From Rhizobium sp. Root1212 (GTDB lineage Bacteria > Pseudomonadota > Alphaproteobacteria > Rhizobiales > Rhizobiaceae), in contig NZ_LMDA01000026.1 of NCBI RefSeq assembly GCF_001424985.1, positions 62,001 through 126,000 on the forward strand: a DNA stretch of 64,000 bases. Reading direction: 5' to 3'. Of this stretch, positions 1 to 8,368 are shown one piece after another; within the stretch, counting starts at the first letter, position 1; every line of letters begins with the position of its first letter. The translations under genes and the position numbers were made by a program. The notes under the pieces were generated by a model. It was not told the origin of the DNA. It saw only the letters and a program-made list of their open reading frames with translations, and ran no database searches.

Positions 1-936
1 GGCCACCTCTACATCGCCCATCGCGACAAGATGATCCCGAACCTCGAAAGCGAAGTTCGCGTGCTGAACGACGTCTTCGGCTACAAGGCCCGCATGGTTT
101 CGCGCGGCGAGATCCACAGCGATTTCGTCCGTGACGAGGAAGCCCGCGGCGCCCTGTACGAGCCCGACGGTATGGGCATCCACGCCGCCAAGCTCGCCTT
201 CGGCTACCTGAATCTCGCCCGCAAACTCGGCGCAAAAGTGCATACCGCAAGCCCGGTGCTGTCCTGCACCTCCAAGGGCGGCATGCACTATCTCTCGACG
301 CCCGGCGGCACGGTGCGCGCCCGCGCCGTGTGCATCGCGACGGCGGGCTATACCTCGCCGGACATGAACGCGCTGACCAGGCGCCGGCTGATGCCGATCC
401 TGTCGAATTCGGTCGTGACCCGCGTGTTGACGGACAGCGAGCGGCAGGCGCTGAACTTCCAGACCCGCATTCCGCTGACGGATACCCGGACGCTCCGCCA
501 CTACTACCGGATGATGCCGGACGGGCGGGTGCAGATCGGCAGCCGCAGCGCCATCACCGGCCGCGATGCCTCCAATCCGAAGCATCTGGAGCTGCTGCTG
601 AACGGCCTCTACCGCAAGTTCCCGAGCCTTCGCGGCATCGAGATCGATTACTCGTGGTGGGGCTGGGTCGATGTCAGCCACGACATGATGCCGCGCATCT
701 TCCAGCCGGAAAAGGGCCAGCAGCTGTTCTACGCCATGGGTTATGGCGGCAATGGCGTCATGTATTCGGCGCAGGCCGGCCGCCGTATGGCGCAGCTTGT
801 CGCGGGCAAAGGCGCCGGCCTCGATCTTCCCATCTTCACCTCGCCGCTGCCGAGCCACGGCGTGCTGACGCCGTTCCGGCGGCTTGGGCAGTGGGGCATG
901 TACCGCTGGTACTACCTGCGCGACGAAATTCTCTAA
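1..936 (+). CDS. DAO-family FAD oxidoreductase, C-terminal part (taurine dehydrogenase large subunit-like)
   Basis: The reading frame is open from base 1, so the gene starts outside the window; about 311 C-terminal residues are visible and the N-terminal FAD-binding Rossmann motif is missing. The visible part has the substrate domain and the terminal FAD-contacting segment of DAO-family enzymes (the MGYGGNGV stretch near the end). It lies 44 bp upstream of xsc. In taurine degraders, TauXY deaminates taurine to sulfoacetaldehyde, the substrate of Xsc, and TauY is a DAO-family protein, so the context favours a TauY role. A different amine or amino acid oxidase cannot be excluded without the N-terminus and the preceding gene. 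Confidence 0.7.
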   Translation, partial: GHLYIAHRDKMIPNLESEVRVLNDVFGYKARMVSRGEIHSDFVRDEEARGALYEPDGMGIHAAKLAFGYLNLARKLGAKVHTASPVLSCTSKGGMHYLSTPGGTVRARAVCIATAGYTSPDMNALTRRRLMPILSNSVVTRVLTDSERQALNFQTRIPLTDTRTLRHYYRMMPDGRVQIGSRSAITGRDASNPKHLELLLNGLYRKFPSLRGIEIDYSWWGWVDVSHDMMPRIFQPEKGQQLFYAMGYGGNGVMYSAQAGRRMAQLVAGKGAGLDLPIFTSPLPSHGVLTPFRRLGQWGMYRWYYLRDEIL

Positions 937-980
937 TCATCTGAAAAGAAAAGCCAATTCTGCAAAGAGAGGAACCAGCC

Positions 981-2759
981 ATGAAAATGACCACCGAGGA
1001 AGCCTTCGTCAAAGTTCTGCAGATGCACGGCCTTGAACATGCCTTCGGCATCATCGGCTCGGCCATGATGCCGGTGTCGGACCTGTTCCCCAGGGCCGGC
1101 ATCCGGTTCTGGGACTGCGCCCATGAAACCAATGCCGGCATCATGGCCGACGGCTTCAGCCGCGCCACCGGCAAGATGTCGATCGCCATCGGCCAGAACG
1201 GCCCCGGCGTCACCGGCTTCATCACCGCGATCAAGACCGCCTACTGGAACCACACGCCGCTTTTGATGGTCACCCCGCAGGCGGCCAACAAGACCATCGG
1301 CCAGGGCGGCTTCCAGGAAGTCGACCAGATGGCGATGTTCGAAGAGATGGTCTGCTATCAGGAAGAAGTGCGCGATCCCTCGCGTATCCCGGAAGTCCTG
1401 AACCGCGTCATCGAAAAGGCATGGCGCGGCTGCGCTCCGGCGCAGATCAACATCCCGCGCGACTACTGGACCCAGGTGATCGACGTCGACCTGCCGTCCA
1501 TCGTGCGCTTCGAGCGCCCGGCCGGCGGACCGGCGGCGATCACGGAAGCGGCGAAGCTGCTTTCGGAAGCGAAGTTCCCGGTCATCCTCAACGGTGCCGG
1601 CGTCGTCATCGGCGGTGCGATCGAAGCCTCCATGGCGCTGGCCGAACGTCTCGATGCGCCGGTCTGCTGCGGCTACCAGCACAACGACGCTTTCCCCGGC
1701 AGCCACCGGCTTTCGGTCGGCCCGCTCGGCTATAACGGCTCGAAGGCGGCGATGGAGCTGATCTCGCAGGCCGACGTCGTGCTGGCGCTCGGCACCCGCC
1801 TCAACCCGTTCTCGACCCTGCCGGGCTACGGCATCGACTACTGGCCGAAAAACGCCTCGATCATTCAGGTCGATATCAATGCCGACCGCATCGGCCTCAC
1901 CAAGAAGGTCTCCGTCGGCATCTGCGGCGATGCCACGCAGGTTGCGGCGCAGATCCTCGAGCAGCTTTCCCCGTCTGCCGGCGATGCCGGCCGCGAGGAG
2001 CGTAAGGCGAAGATCCACCAGACCCGCTCGGCGTGGCAGCAGCAGCTGTCGTCGATGGACCATGAAGACGACGATCCGGGCACGGAATGGAACGAGGGTG
2101 CCCGCAACCGCGAACCGGACCGCATGTCGCCGCGTCAGGCCTGGCGGGCCATTCAGGCAGCCCTGCCGAAGGACGCCATCGTCTCCACCGACATCGGTAA
2201 CAACTGCGCCATCGGCAACGCCTATCCGACCTTCGAGCTTGGCCGCAAATACCTCGCACCGGGCATGTTCGGCCCCTGCGGCTACGGCTTCCCCTCGATC
2301 GTCGGCGCCAAGATCGGTTGCCCGGATGTGCCGGTGGTCGGCTTTGCCGGTGACGGTGCCTTCGGCATCTCGATGAACGAGATGGGCGCTATCGGCCGCG
2401 AAGGCTGGCCGGCGATCACCATGGTCATCTTCCGCAACTACCAGTGGGGTGCGGAAAAGCGCAACACGACGCTCTGGTACTCCAACAACTTCGTCGGCAC
2501 CGAGCTGAACCCCAATCTCAGCTACGCCAAGGTGGCGGAAGGCTGCGGCCTGAAGGGTGTCGCCGTCGATACGCCGACGGCGCTGACCGAGGCGCTGGCC
2601 AAGGCGATCGAGGACCAGAAGAACGGCGTGACGACCTTCGTGGAAGTCATCCTCAACCAGGAACTGGGCGAGCCTTTCCGTCGCGATGCGATGAAGAAGC
2701 CGGTGCCGGTCGCCGGCATCGACCGCGCCGACATGCGCGCCCAGCACCCGCCGGTCTGA
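981..2759 (+). CDS. xsc: Sulfoacetaldehyde acetyltransferase
   Basis: This 592-residue protein matches the length and layout of Xsc, a thiamine diphosphate enzyme that converts sulfoacetaldehyde plus phosphate to acetyl phosphate and sulfite. An N-terminal pyrimidine-binding domain (HETNAGIMADG near residue 45) and a C-terminal ThDP-binding domain with a GDGAFGISMNE motif are visible. The start is preceded by a good ribosome binding site (AGAGAGGAA). Downstream are a YeiH-family exporter and pta, the expected partners for handling sulfite/sulfate and acetyl phosphate. General acetolactate synthase-like enzymes are the only real alternative, and the neighbourhood argues against that. Confidence 0.93.
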   Translation: MKMTTEEAFVKVLQMHGLEHAFGIIGSAMMPVSDLFPRAGIRFWDCAHETNAGIMADGFSRATGKMSIAIGQNGPGVTGFITAIKTAYWNHTPLLMVTPQAANKTIGQGGFQEVDQMAMFEEMVCYQEEVRDPSRIPEVLNRVIEKAWRGCAPAQINIPRDYWTQVIDVDLPSIVRFERPAGGPAAITEAAKLLSEAKFPVILNGAGVVIGGAIEASMALAERLDAPVCCGYQHNDAFPGSHRLSVGPLGYNGSKAAMELISQADVVLALGTRLNPFSTLPGYGIDYWPKNASIIQVDINADRIGLTKKVSVGICGDATQVAAQILEQLSPSAGDAGREERKAKIHQTRSAWQQQLSSMDHEDDDPGTEWNEGARNREPDRMSPRQAWRAIQAALPKDAIVSTDIGNNCAIGNAYPTFELGRKYLAPGMFGPCGYGFPSIVGAKIGCPDVPVVGFAGDGAFGISMNEMGAIGREGWPAITMVIFRNYQWGAEKRNTTLWYSNNFVGTELNPNLSYAKVAEGCGLKGVAVDTPTALTEALAKAIEDQKNGVTTFVEVILNQELGEPFRRDAMKKPVPVAGIDRADMRAQHPPV

Positions 2760-2779
2760 GCCTCCCAGGGCTGGACTGC

Positions 2780-3046
2780 AGACCCCTCCCACGGGAGCGG
2801 CAGGAGAGGTGGCGTTCTGTGTCGTCCCCTCTCCCCGCTCGCGGGGAGAGGGCTAGGGTGAGGGGCAGAAGCGACGGCATTTGCGGATGCCGCGGCTGCC
2901 CCTCATCCGGCCTGACGGCCACCTTCTCCCCGCAGGCGGGGAGAAGGGAGGTGCCGCACCTGCAGTCTCCCTCCCATGCTCTCGTGGGGAGGGGCCTTTC
3001 CGATCCACGTCCCGCCCGGCCGCCGGGCGGGCACAAGACTTCCCGC
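2780..3046. repeat. Cluster of palindromic intergenic repeats
   Basis: The 308-bp gap between xsc and the exporter gene contains no credible gene. It holds several GC-rich hairpins: CCCTCTCCCCGC/GCGGGGAGAGGG near 2824, CTTCTCCCCGC/GCGGGGAGAAG near 2925 with an adjoining CCTCATCCGGCCTG, a CTCCC/GGGAG pair near 2970 and CCCGCCCGG/CCGGGCGGG near 3010. The same sequence family recurs at about 5.3, 7.2, 18.2, 39.0, 44.9 and 53.4 kb. Such elements are typical of rhizobial intergenic DNA and may act as mRNA processing or attenuation sites within this operon. Confidence 0.75.
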
Positions 3047-3067
3047 ACCAGCGACCGGAACGACACC

Positions 3068-4105
3068 ATGACCCTCGCCGCCACAGTCCAACAACGTTTC
3101 CGCAGTCTTCCCTCCGGATTTTCGAGCTACTGGCCGGGCTTCGCCGTCACCGCGGCGGTTGCCGTCGCCGCCCAGTTCCTGTCCGACCATTACGGCGCGC
3201 CCGCCATGCTGATGGCGCTGCTACTCGGCATCGCCTTCCACTTCCTCTCGGAAGAAGGGCGCTGCGCCGCCGGCATCGATTTCTGCGCCAAGAAGGTGCT
3301 GCGCCTCGGCGTCGCCCTGCTCGGCATGCGCATCAGCGTCGATCTGCTGATAGGCCTCGGGGCCGGCACCATCCTGCTGCTGGTCTGCGCCATCGCCTGC
3401 ACCATCGGTTTCGGCCTTCTGGCGGCCAAGCTGCTCGGTCGCGGCTGGCGGCTGGCGCTGATCACCAGCGGTTCCGTCGCCATCTGCGGCGCTTCCGCCG
3501 CCATGGCGATCGCCGCCGTCCTGCCGAAGAACGAGTTTTCCGAGCGCAACCTGATCTTCACCGTGCTCTCCGTCACGGTGCTGTCGACGCTCGCCATGAT
3601 CGGCTATCCGATCGTCGCCCAATATATGGGGCTCGATGCGCGGGCGACCGGCATCTTCTTCGGCGGCACCATCCATGATGTAGCGCAGGTCGTCGGCGCC
3701 GGCTTCTCCGTCTCGCCGGAAGCGGGCGAAACCGCGACGCTGGTCAAGCTCATCCGTGTGACCATGCTAGCGCCGGTGGTGCTGACCTATTCGATCGTGC
3801 TGCGCAACGTGCCGCAGGGCGAGGGCGAAGGCGGCAAGCGCCCGCCGCTGCTGCCCGGCTTCGTCGTCGCCTTCCTTATTCTCGCTGCGCTGAATTCCTT
3901 CGGCTTCGTCCCGGAAATGGTGGCGAAGGCGGGCATGGAGACATCGCGCTGGGCGCTGCTGGCCGGCATCGTCGCGGTCGGCATGCGCACCTCGCTGCGC
4001 CGGGTGTTGGATGTCGGCGGCGACGCCGTCGCCCTCATCGTCGCCGAAACCATCTTCATCGCCCTCTTCATCCTCGCCGGCATTCACTATCTGGGGCACG
4101 CCTGA
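3068..4105 (+). CDS. YeiH/TauZ-like family membrane protein, putative sulfite/sulfate exporter
   Basis: A 345-residue protein of the conserved YeiH family (Cons_hypoth698, COG2855) with about ten hydrophobic segments. Recognisable family segments include GVALLGMRIS and GGTIHDVAQVVGAG. The ATG at 3068 was chosen because family homology begins directly after it; the open frame extends much further upstream but runs antisense-like through xsc and repeats. In taurine-degradation clusters this family, called TauZ in some organisms, is proposed to export sulfite or sulfate released by Xsc. Its position between xsc and pta supports that proposal. Transport activity itself is inference. Confidence 0.8.
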   Translation: MTLAATVQQRFRSLPSGFSSYWPGFAVTAAVAVAAQFLSDHYGAPAMLMALLLGIAFHFLSEEGRCAAGIDFCAKKVLRLGVALLGMRISVDLLIGLGAGTILLLVCAIACTIGFGLLAAKLLGRGWRLALITSGSVAICGASAAMAIAAVLPKNEFSERNLIFTVLSVTVLSTLAMIGYPIVAQYMGLDARATGIFFGGTIHDVAQVVGAGFSVSPEAGETATLVKLIRVTMLAPVVLTYSIVLRNVPQGEGEGGKRPPLLPGFVVAFLILAALNSFGFVPEMVAKAGMETSRWALLAGIVAVGMRTSLRRVLDVGGDAVALIVAETIFIALFILAGIHYLGHA

Positions 4106-5100
4106 TGAAACCGCTCGACCGCATCCTTGAAACTGCCAAGGCCGCACCGCGCCATATCGTGCTGGCCGAAGGCGAAGACCCCCGCATCGTCGAGGGCGCG
4201 GTGCGCGCGGTGCGCGCCGGCATCGCCACCGTCACCCTGGTCGGCCGCCGGCCGGTCGTGGAAGAAAAGCTGGCGGCGGCGGGTTCCGCCCCCGGCGAAG
4301 TCCGCATCGAGGACCCGGCATCTTCGCCGCTGACGGAGCGCCTTGCCAACGCCTACCACGAACTGCGCCGCAGCAAGGGCGTCGATGCGGAGGCCGCCGC
4401 CGAAGCCGTCCGCTCTCCACTCGTCTTCGCCGCCATGATGGTGCGCGAAGGCGCGGCCGACGGCACGGTCGGCGGGGCGGTCGCGACGACGGCCGATACG
4501 GTGCGCGCCGCCCTCCAGACCATCGGCCGCGCGCCGGGGGTCGGGCTGGTGTCGAGCTTCTTCATGATGATGCTCTGCGCGCCGCATCACCAGAAGAAAG
4601 GCGCTTATGTCTTTGCCGATTGTGGTCTGGTGGTCGATCCCGATGCGGCCGGCCTTGCCGATATCGCCGTCATGTCGGCCCGCTCCTTCGAGGCGCTGGC
4701 CGGCAAGCCGCCGAAGGTGGCGATGCTGTCGTTCTCGACCGCCGGCAGCGCCGCCCATGAGCGGGTTTCGAAGGTGGTGGAGGCGACGCGGCTGGCGCGC
4801 ACGGCCGCGCCCGATCTCGTCATCGATGGCGAATTGCAGTTCGACAGCGCCTTCGTCGAAGCCGTCAGCGCCGCCAAGGCCCCGGATTCGGTGCTGCATG
4901 GCGAGGCCAATGTCTTCGTCTTCCCCAATCTCGATGCCGCCAATATCGGCTACAAGATCGCCCAGCGCATCGGCGGGGCAACGGCGATCGGGCCGATTTT
5001 GCAGGGGCTCGCCAAGCCGGCCAACGATCTGTCCCGCGGCTGCGATGCGGATGATGTGTTCCACATGATCGCGGTGACGGTGATCCAGGCGCGGGCTTGA
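4105..5100 (+). CDS. pta: Phosphate acetyltransferase
   Basis: A 331-residue single-domain PTA_PTB family enzyme that interconverts acetyl phosphate and acetyl-CoA. Its length is typical of the short Pta form rather than the long three-domain form. Its start overlaps the preceding stop codon by one base (TGATG), implying translational coupling. In this operon it would take acetyl phosphate from Xsc into acetyl-CoA for central metabolism. Typical C-terminal family segments are present (GPILQGLAKPANDLSRG). A phosphate butyryltransferase is a less likely alternative because of the xsc context. Confidence 0.9.
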   Translation: MKPLDRILETAKAAPRHIVLAEGEDPRIVEGAVRAVRAGIATVTLVGRRPVVEEKLAAAGSAPGEVRIEDPASSPLTERLANAYHELRRSKGVDAEAAAEAVRSPLVFAAMMVREGAADGTVGGAVATTADTVRAALQTIGRAPGVGLVSSFFMMMLCAPHHQKKGAYVFADCGLVVDPDAAGLADIAVMSARSFEALAGKPPKVAMLSFSTAGSAAHERVSKVVEATRLARTAAPDLVIDGELQFDSAFVEAVSAAKAPDSVLHGEANVFVFPNLDAANIGYKIAQRIGGATAIGPILQGLAKPANDLSRGCDADDVFHMIAVTVIQARA

Positions 5101-5124
5101 TAGACGCCCACGTTCAGGCCGCGA

Positions 5125-5223
5125 TCAGCGCGTTGCAATCAAACTCGCACCCTTCGCATCAAACAGATGCGGCGTGACGGGAAAGGTGAGCGGCAGCGCC
5201 CTCGGCCGGAGCCCGAGCGCGCT
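5125..5223 (-). pseudogene. Remnant of the C-terminus of a sugar ABC transporter ATPase (MalK/UgpC type)
   Basis: On the minus strand, just beyond the stop of the GH4 gene, a frame ending in TGA at 5127-5125 reads GLRPRALPLTFPVT followed by PHLFDAKGASLIATR. The phrase HLFDAKG close to the end resembles the usual tail of MalK/UgpC-type ATPases (compare CHLFDGQG near the end of the ATPase at 39097-40233). No start codon, Walker motif or body is present. I read it as a roughly 25-35 residue stub left by a deletion of an ATPase gene once downstream of the GH4 gene. The upstream boundary is uncertain. Confidence 0.5.
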
Positions 5224-5344
5224 ACCAGATGGTGTTCGACGGGGGCTGCCAGCCGAGCGAGGTGCCGGTCGTTGTTTTCGTGTGCCGATGAAAGGGCGGC
5301 TTGCTTTTTTTCCCTTCTTCCCACGGGGAGAAGGCAGAACCCGA

Positions 5345-6694
5345 TCAGCCCCGCGCCCACTCCGGCAGCCATTCGCCGTGTGCCGCCGTCAGGCGATCGA
5401 CCAGCGCCCAGATCTGGTCGAGATCCAGTTCGGCCGCCGTATGCGGGTCCATCATCGCGGCGTGATAGATGTGCTCGCGGTTTTCCGTCATCAGCGCCTT
5501 CACCGTCAGTTCCTGCACATTGATGTTGGTGCGCATCAGGGCGGTGAGTTGGGTGGGAAGTTCGCCGATATAGGTCGGCTGGATGCCGTTCTCATCGACG
5601 AGGCAGGGCACTTCGGCGGCGCAATTGGCCGGCAGGGAGGTGATGCAGCCGTTGTTGCGCAGGTTTCCGTAGATGACCGAGGGCTCGCCGGTCCACACCG
5701 AGTTCATGATCGACGACGCGTATTCATGGCTTTCCTTGACCTCGATCGTGTCGCTGCCGGTCAGCGACTGGCTTTCCTTCTTCCAGCGGGCGATCTGCTC
5801 GACGCATCGCTTCGGATATTCGTCGAGCGGAATGCCGAATTTCTCGATCAGGTCGTCGCGGCCCTCCTTGATGAACCACGGCGTATATTCGGCGAAATGC
5901 TCCGAGCTTTCGGTGACGAAATAGCCGAGACGGGCCAGCATCTCGTAGCGCACCTTGTTCGGGCAGCGCGGATTCCAGTGGCTGGGCTTGGGGAAGCGGC
6001 CGGCGCGATAACCGGCGAGCAGGTCCGGATAGAGATCGCGGTAGCTGCCGTCGGCCTGGCGATGTTCGAATTTCAGGTAGAAGGCCATGTGGTTGATGCC
6101 GGCGGCGCGGTAGCGGATTTCGCTGACGGGAATGTCGAGATCGCGCGCCAGCTCATAGGCCGTGCCCTGCACCGAGTGGCAAAGGCCGACCTGCCGGATC
6201 GCCGGAAACTTTTCCGCGATCGCCCAGGTGTTGATCGCCATCGGGTTGACGTATTGAAGCAGGATGGCGTTAGGGCACACCTCCATCATGTCGGCGCAGA
6301 TTGCCCACAGATGCGGCACGGTGCGAAGCCCGCGCATGATGCCGCCGATGCCGAGCGTGTCTGCGATCGTCTGCCGCAGGCCGAATTGCTTCGGGATTTC
6401 GAAATCGGTGACGGTGCATGGCTCGTAGCCGCCGATCTGGAAGGCGACGACGACGAAATCCGTGTCGGTGAGCGCCGCGCGGCGGTCGGTGTGGGTCTCG
6501 ATTGTGGCGCGGGCACCGAGCGTCTTCACCAGCTTGCCGGCGACGATCTCGCTTTCGGCGAGGCGCTCGGGGTTGATGTCCATCAGCGCGATGATGGCGT
6601 CCTTGAAGGCCGGACGGTGCAGCACATCGCCGATGATGTTCTTCATGAACACCGTGGAGCCGGCTCCGATGAAAGTGATTTTGGGGCGTCGCAT
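5345..6694 (-). CDS. Glycoside hydrolase family 4 alpha-galactosidase (MelA-like)
   Basis: A 449-residue GH4 enzyme, close to the length of E. coli MelA. These enzymes use NAD+ and a divalent metal and act by transient oxidation. Visible are the N-terminal dinucleotide-binding motif (FIGAGSTVF, residues 8-16), the metal-binding Cys172-His173 and the GINH motif (residues 199-202). The start at 6694 was chosen because the NAD-binding strand begins there and an AAGGA sequence precedes it; the frame extends 46 codons upstream without homology. It would act in the cytoplasm on imported alpha-galactosides, yet no intact importer is adjacent, only apparent stubs. Specificity within GH4 (alpha-galactosidase or alpha-glucosidase) is inferred. 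Confidence 0.85.
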   Translation of the reverse strand: MRRPKITFIGAGSTVFMKNIIGDVLHRPAFKDAIIALMDINPERLAESEIVAGKLVKTLGARATIETHTDRRAALTDTDFVVVAFQIGGYEPCTVTDFEIPKQFGLRQTIADTLGIGGIMRGLRTVPHLWAICADMMEVCPNAILLQYVNPMAINTWAIAEKFPAIRQVGLCHSVQGTAYELARDLDIPVSEIRYRAAGINHMAFYLKFEHRQADGSYRDLYPDLLAGYRAGRFPKPSHWNPRCPNKVRYEMLARLGYFVTESSEHFAEYTPWFIKEGRDDLIEKFGIPLDEYPKRCVEQIARWKKESQSLTGSDTIEVKESHEYASSIMNSVWTGEPSVIYGNLRNNGCITSLPANCAAEVPCLVDENGIQPTYIGELPTQLTALMRTNINVQELTVKALMTENREHIYHAAMMDPHTAAELDLDQIWALVDRLTAAHGEWLPEWARG

Positions 6695-6788
6695 GGGAAA
6701 CTGATCCTTGGGAGCTTCGTGTTTGCGGTCTGGGAGATATGCCCGCCGGCATTCAGGGAGGAAAAATGCCGCCGGCTTGTCTCCCGCG

Positions 6789-6953
6789 TCAATGGGGCGC
6801 CGGAGACGAGGACATAGGGGGCATGGCATCATAACATGCCGTAGGCCTGAGGCATGCCGCAGATCCCGCGAACAGAAAGCCGGTCATGGCCTCCTTGCGC
6901 CACATGAGGACGCGGGATGCGCTGTTTTCCTCGGTGGTCATGCTCTTCCCCAT
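6789..6953 (-). pseudogene. Possible N-terminal remnant of a sugar ABC transporter permease
   Basis: A 54-codon minus-strand frame begins MGKSMTTEENSASRVLMWRK and continues EAMTGFLFAG, which resembles the cytoplasmic tail and first membrane entry of MalF-type permeases (a basic-rich segment followed by GYLF). After about 30 residues the similarity stops and the frame ends in TGA at 6791-6789. It lies directly downstream of the two palindromes proposed as LacI-type operators and directly upstream of the GH4 gene. Together with the ATPase-like stub at 5125-5223 it suggests that a transporter operon was deleted around the GH4 gene. Without alignment this remains tentative. Confidence 0.35.
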
Positions 6954-6962
6954 TTCCGTTGC

Positions 6963-6974
6963 TGACACGTGTTA
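6963..6974. promoter_or_regulatory. Candidate LacI-family operator 1
   Basis: TGACACGTGTTA, a near-perfect 12-bp palindrome centred on CACGTG. Its centre is 32 bp (about three helical turns) from the second copy at 6994-7007. Both lie between the minus-strand GH4 gene and the plus-strand lacI-type gene. Confidence 0.6.
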
Positions 6975-6993
6975 ATTGCCGAAATGATTTTTA

Positions 6994-7007
6994 CTAACAC
7001 GTGTTAG
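6994..7007. promoter_or_regulatory. Candidate LacI-family operator 2
   Basis: CTAACACGTGTTAG, a perfect 14-bp palindrome. LacI-family proteins usually bind even palindromes with a central CG, as seen here. The two sites probably repress the GH4 promoter and possibly the regulator's own gene. Confidence 0.65.
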
Positions 7008-7159
7008 CTTTGAATATCGAAACCACATTCCGATTGTCAAGAGGCGAAATCGGCTGTACCTGTTTCAGAGAACGAAGGGATTGAAGACGCTTGGAAAAAA
7101 TTGGCGGAGGCGGATAGGCGCTTCCGCCTGTGTCGCATAGGAAGAGGGCTGGGTTTTCC

Positions 7160-7179
7160 CTTCTCCCCGAGGGGAGAAG
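7160..7179. repeat. Short palindromic repeat (CTTCTCCCC/GGGGAGAAG)
   Basis: A 9-bp perfect inverted repeat with a 2-base loop, one more copy of the CTTCTCCCC family found throughout the window. Apart from this repeat, the two palindromes and the possible permease stub, I see nothing else in 6695-7232. Confidence 0.6.
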
Positions 7180-7232
7180 TGGGAGATCGCCGGTAGGCGC
7201 AGTCGGGCGGCCGGCAGCTGCAAGAGGAGCAA

Positions 7233-8261
7233 ATGGCAAGCAATCGCGTGACCAGCCATGATGTGGCCCGACGGGCCGGCGTCTCGCGCGCCACGGTCTC
7301 GCTCGTGCTCAACCGTTCCGAAAGCGTGACCCTGAGCAAGGATACGCGCGAGCGCGTGCTGCAGGCGGCCGCCGAACTCGGATACAAGCCGAATTCCGCC
7401 GGCCGCATGCTGGTGAGCGGCCTGACGGAAACGATCGGCCTGCTGGTTTCCGATCCGTCGATCCTGCTCGTCGATCAGTATATCCCACAGTTGCTCTACG
7501 GCATCGAGAAAGCCAATCGCGAGATGGGGTTCCACGTGCTGGTCGAGGGGCTGGAGGCGAACGGCAAGCCCGGCGCCTATGACAATCTGGTGGAATCCCG
7601 CCGCATCGACGGCCTGATCGTCGTCAACCCGCGCGCGGGCGACAAGCCGCTGGCCTCGCTGATCGAGAAGGGTTTTCCGCTGGTGCTGGTCGGCTCCGTG
7701 CGCCATCCGGACGAAGTGTCCGTCACCTTCACGACGCGCCGCGTCATCGGCGAGGCGGTCGATCACGTCGTCGGCCTCGGCCACCGCCGTATCGGCGCCA
7801 TCACTTTCTCGCCGCGGGATTTCGTTTCGACCAATGCCCGGCTGACGGCGCTTTCCGATCGTCTGCAGAGCCACGGCCTTTCGCTGGACGAGGATGCCGT
7901 GGGCGACGGCAATTTCAGTCCCGAAAGCGGCTATCTCGCCGCCCGCGCCCTGCTTGCCCGACGCCCGGACCTGACGGCCATCTTCGCCGGCAACGACACG
8001 ATCGCTATCGGCGCTCTGAATGCCGCCCACGAACTCGGCCGCCGGGTGCCGGACGATCTGTCCGTCGTCGGCTTCGATGACCTGCCTTTCGCCCGCTGGC
8101 TGACACCGCCCTTGACGACGATCCGCACCGATGGCGTGCGGCAAGGCATGATCGCCGCCGAAATGCTGTTCTCCCGTCTCAAGGACAAGCCGCTCGAAAC
8201 GGCGCGTGTGCGCATGGAAGCGGAACTGGTGATCAGGGGTTCGACTGGCAAGGCGGGGTGA
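7233..8261 (+). CDS. LacI-family transcriptional regulator
   Basis: A 342-residue LacI/GalR repressor. The N-terminal helix-turn-helix is clear (TSHDVARRAGVSRATVSLVL, about residues 7-26), followed by the hinge helix region and a sugar-binding domain resembling periplasmic binding proteins (GYKPNSAGRML onward; GFDDLPFARWLTPPLTT near the end). An AGAGGAGC sequence precedes the start. It is transcribed away from the GH4 alpha-galactosidase, so the simplest role is repression of that gene in the absence of an alpha-galactoside, through the CACGTG palindromes at 6963-7007. Confidence 0.9.
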   Translation: MASNRVTSHDVARRAGVSRATVSLVLNRSESVTLSKDTRERVLQAAAELGYKPNSAGRMLVSGLTETIGLLVSDPSILLVDQYIPQLLYGIEKANREMGFHVLVEGLEANGKPGAYDNLVESRRIDGLIVVNPRAGDKPLASLIEKGFPLVLVGSVRHPDEVSVTFTTRRVIGEAVDHVVGLGHRRIGAITFSPRDFVSTNARLTALSDRLQSHGLSLDEDAVGDGNFSPESGYLAARALLARRPDLTAIFAGNDTIAIGALNAAHELGRRVPDDLSVVGFDDLPFARWLTPPLTTIRTDGVRQGMIAAEMLFSRLKDKPLETARVRMEAELVIRGSTGKAG

Positions 8262-8286
8262 GGGTTGGGGAGGGGCCTCTTTATCC

Positions 8287-8299
8287 TGTCACCGTGACA
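8287..8299. promoter_or_regulatory. Inverted repeat upstream of the threonine dehydratase-like gene
   Basis: TGTCACCGTGACA is a perfect 13-bp palindrome with a central C, 69 bp before the start at 8369. It is in the right place for an operator, but no matching regulator is obvious. Confidence 0.3.
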
Positions 8300-8368
8300 A
8301 GAACGGGCGTTCACAATGCGGCAGCCAGCTTCTAATCATGCTCCTCCAGCAGACCGAAAGAGAGAGCC

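Noticed and set aside
933-2792. A 619-codon minus-strand open frame across xsc.
   Set aside because: It is the mirror of the well-supported xsc gene and its translation has no recognisable domain.
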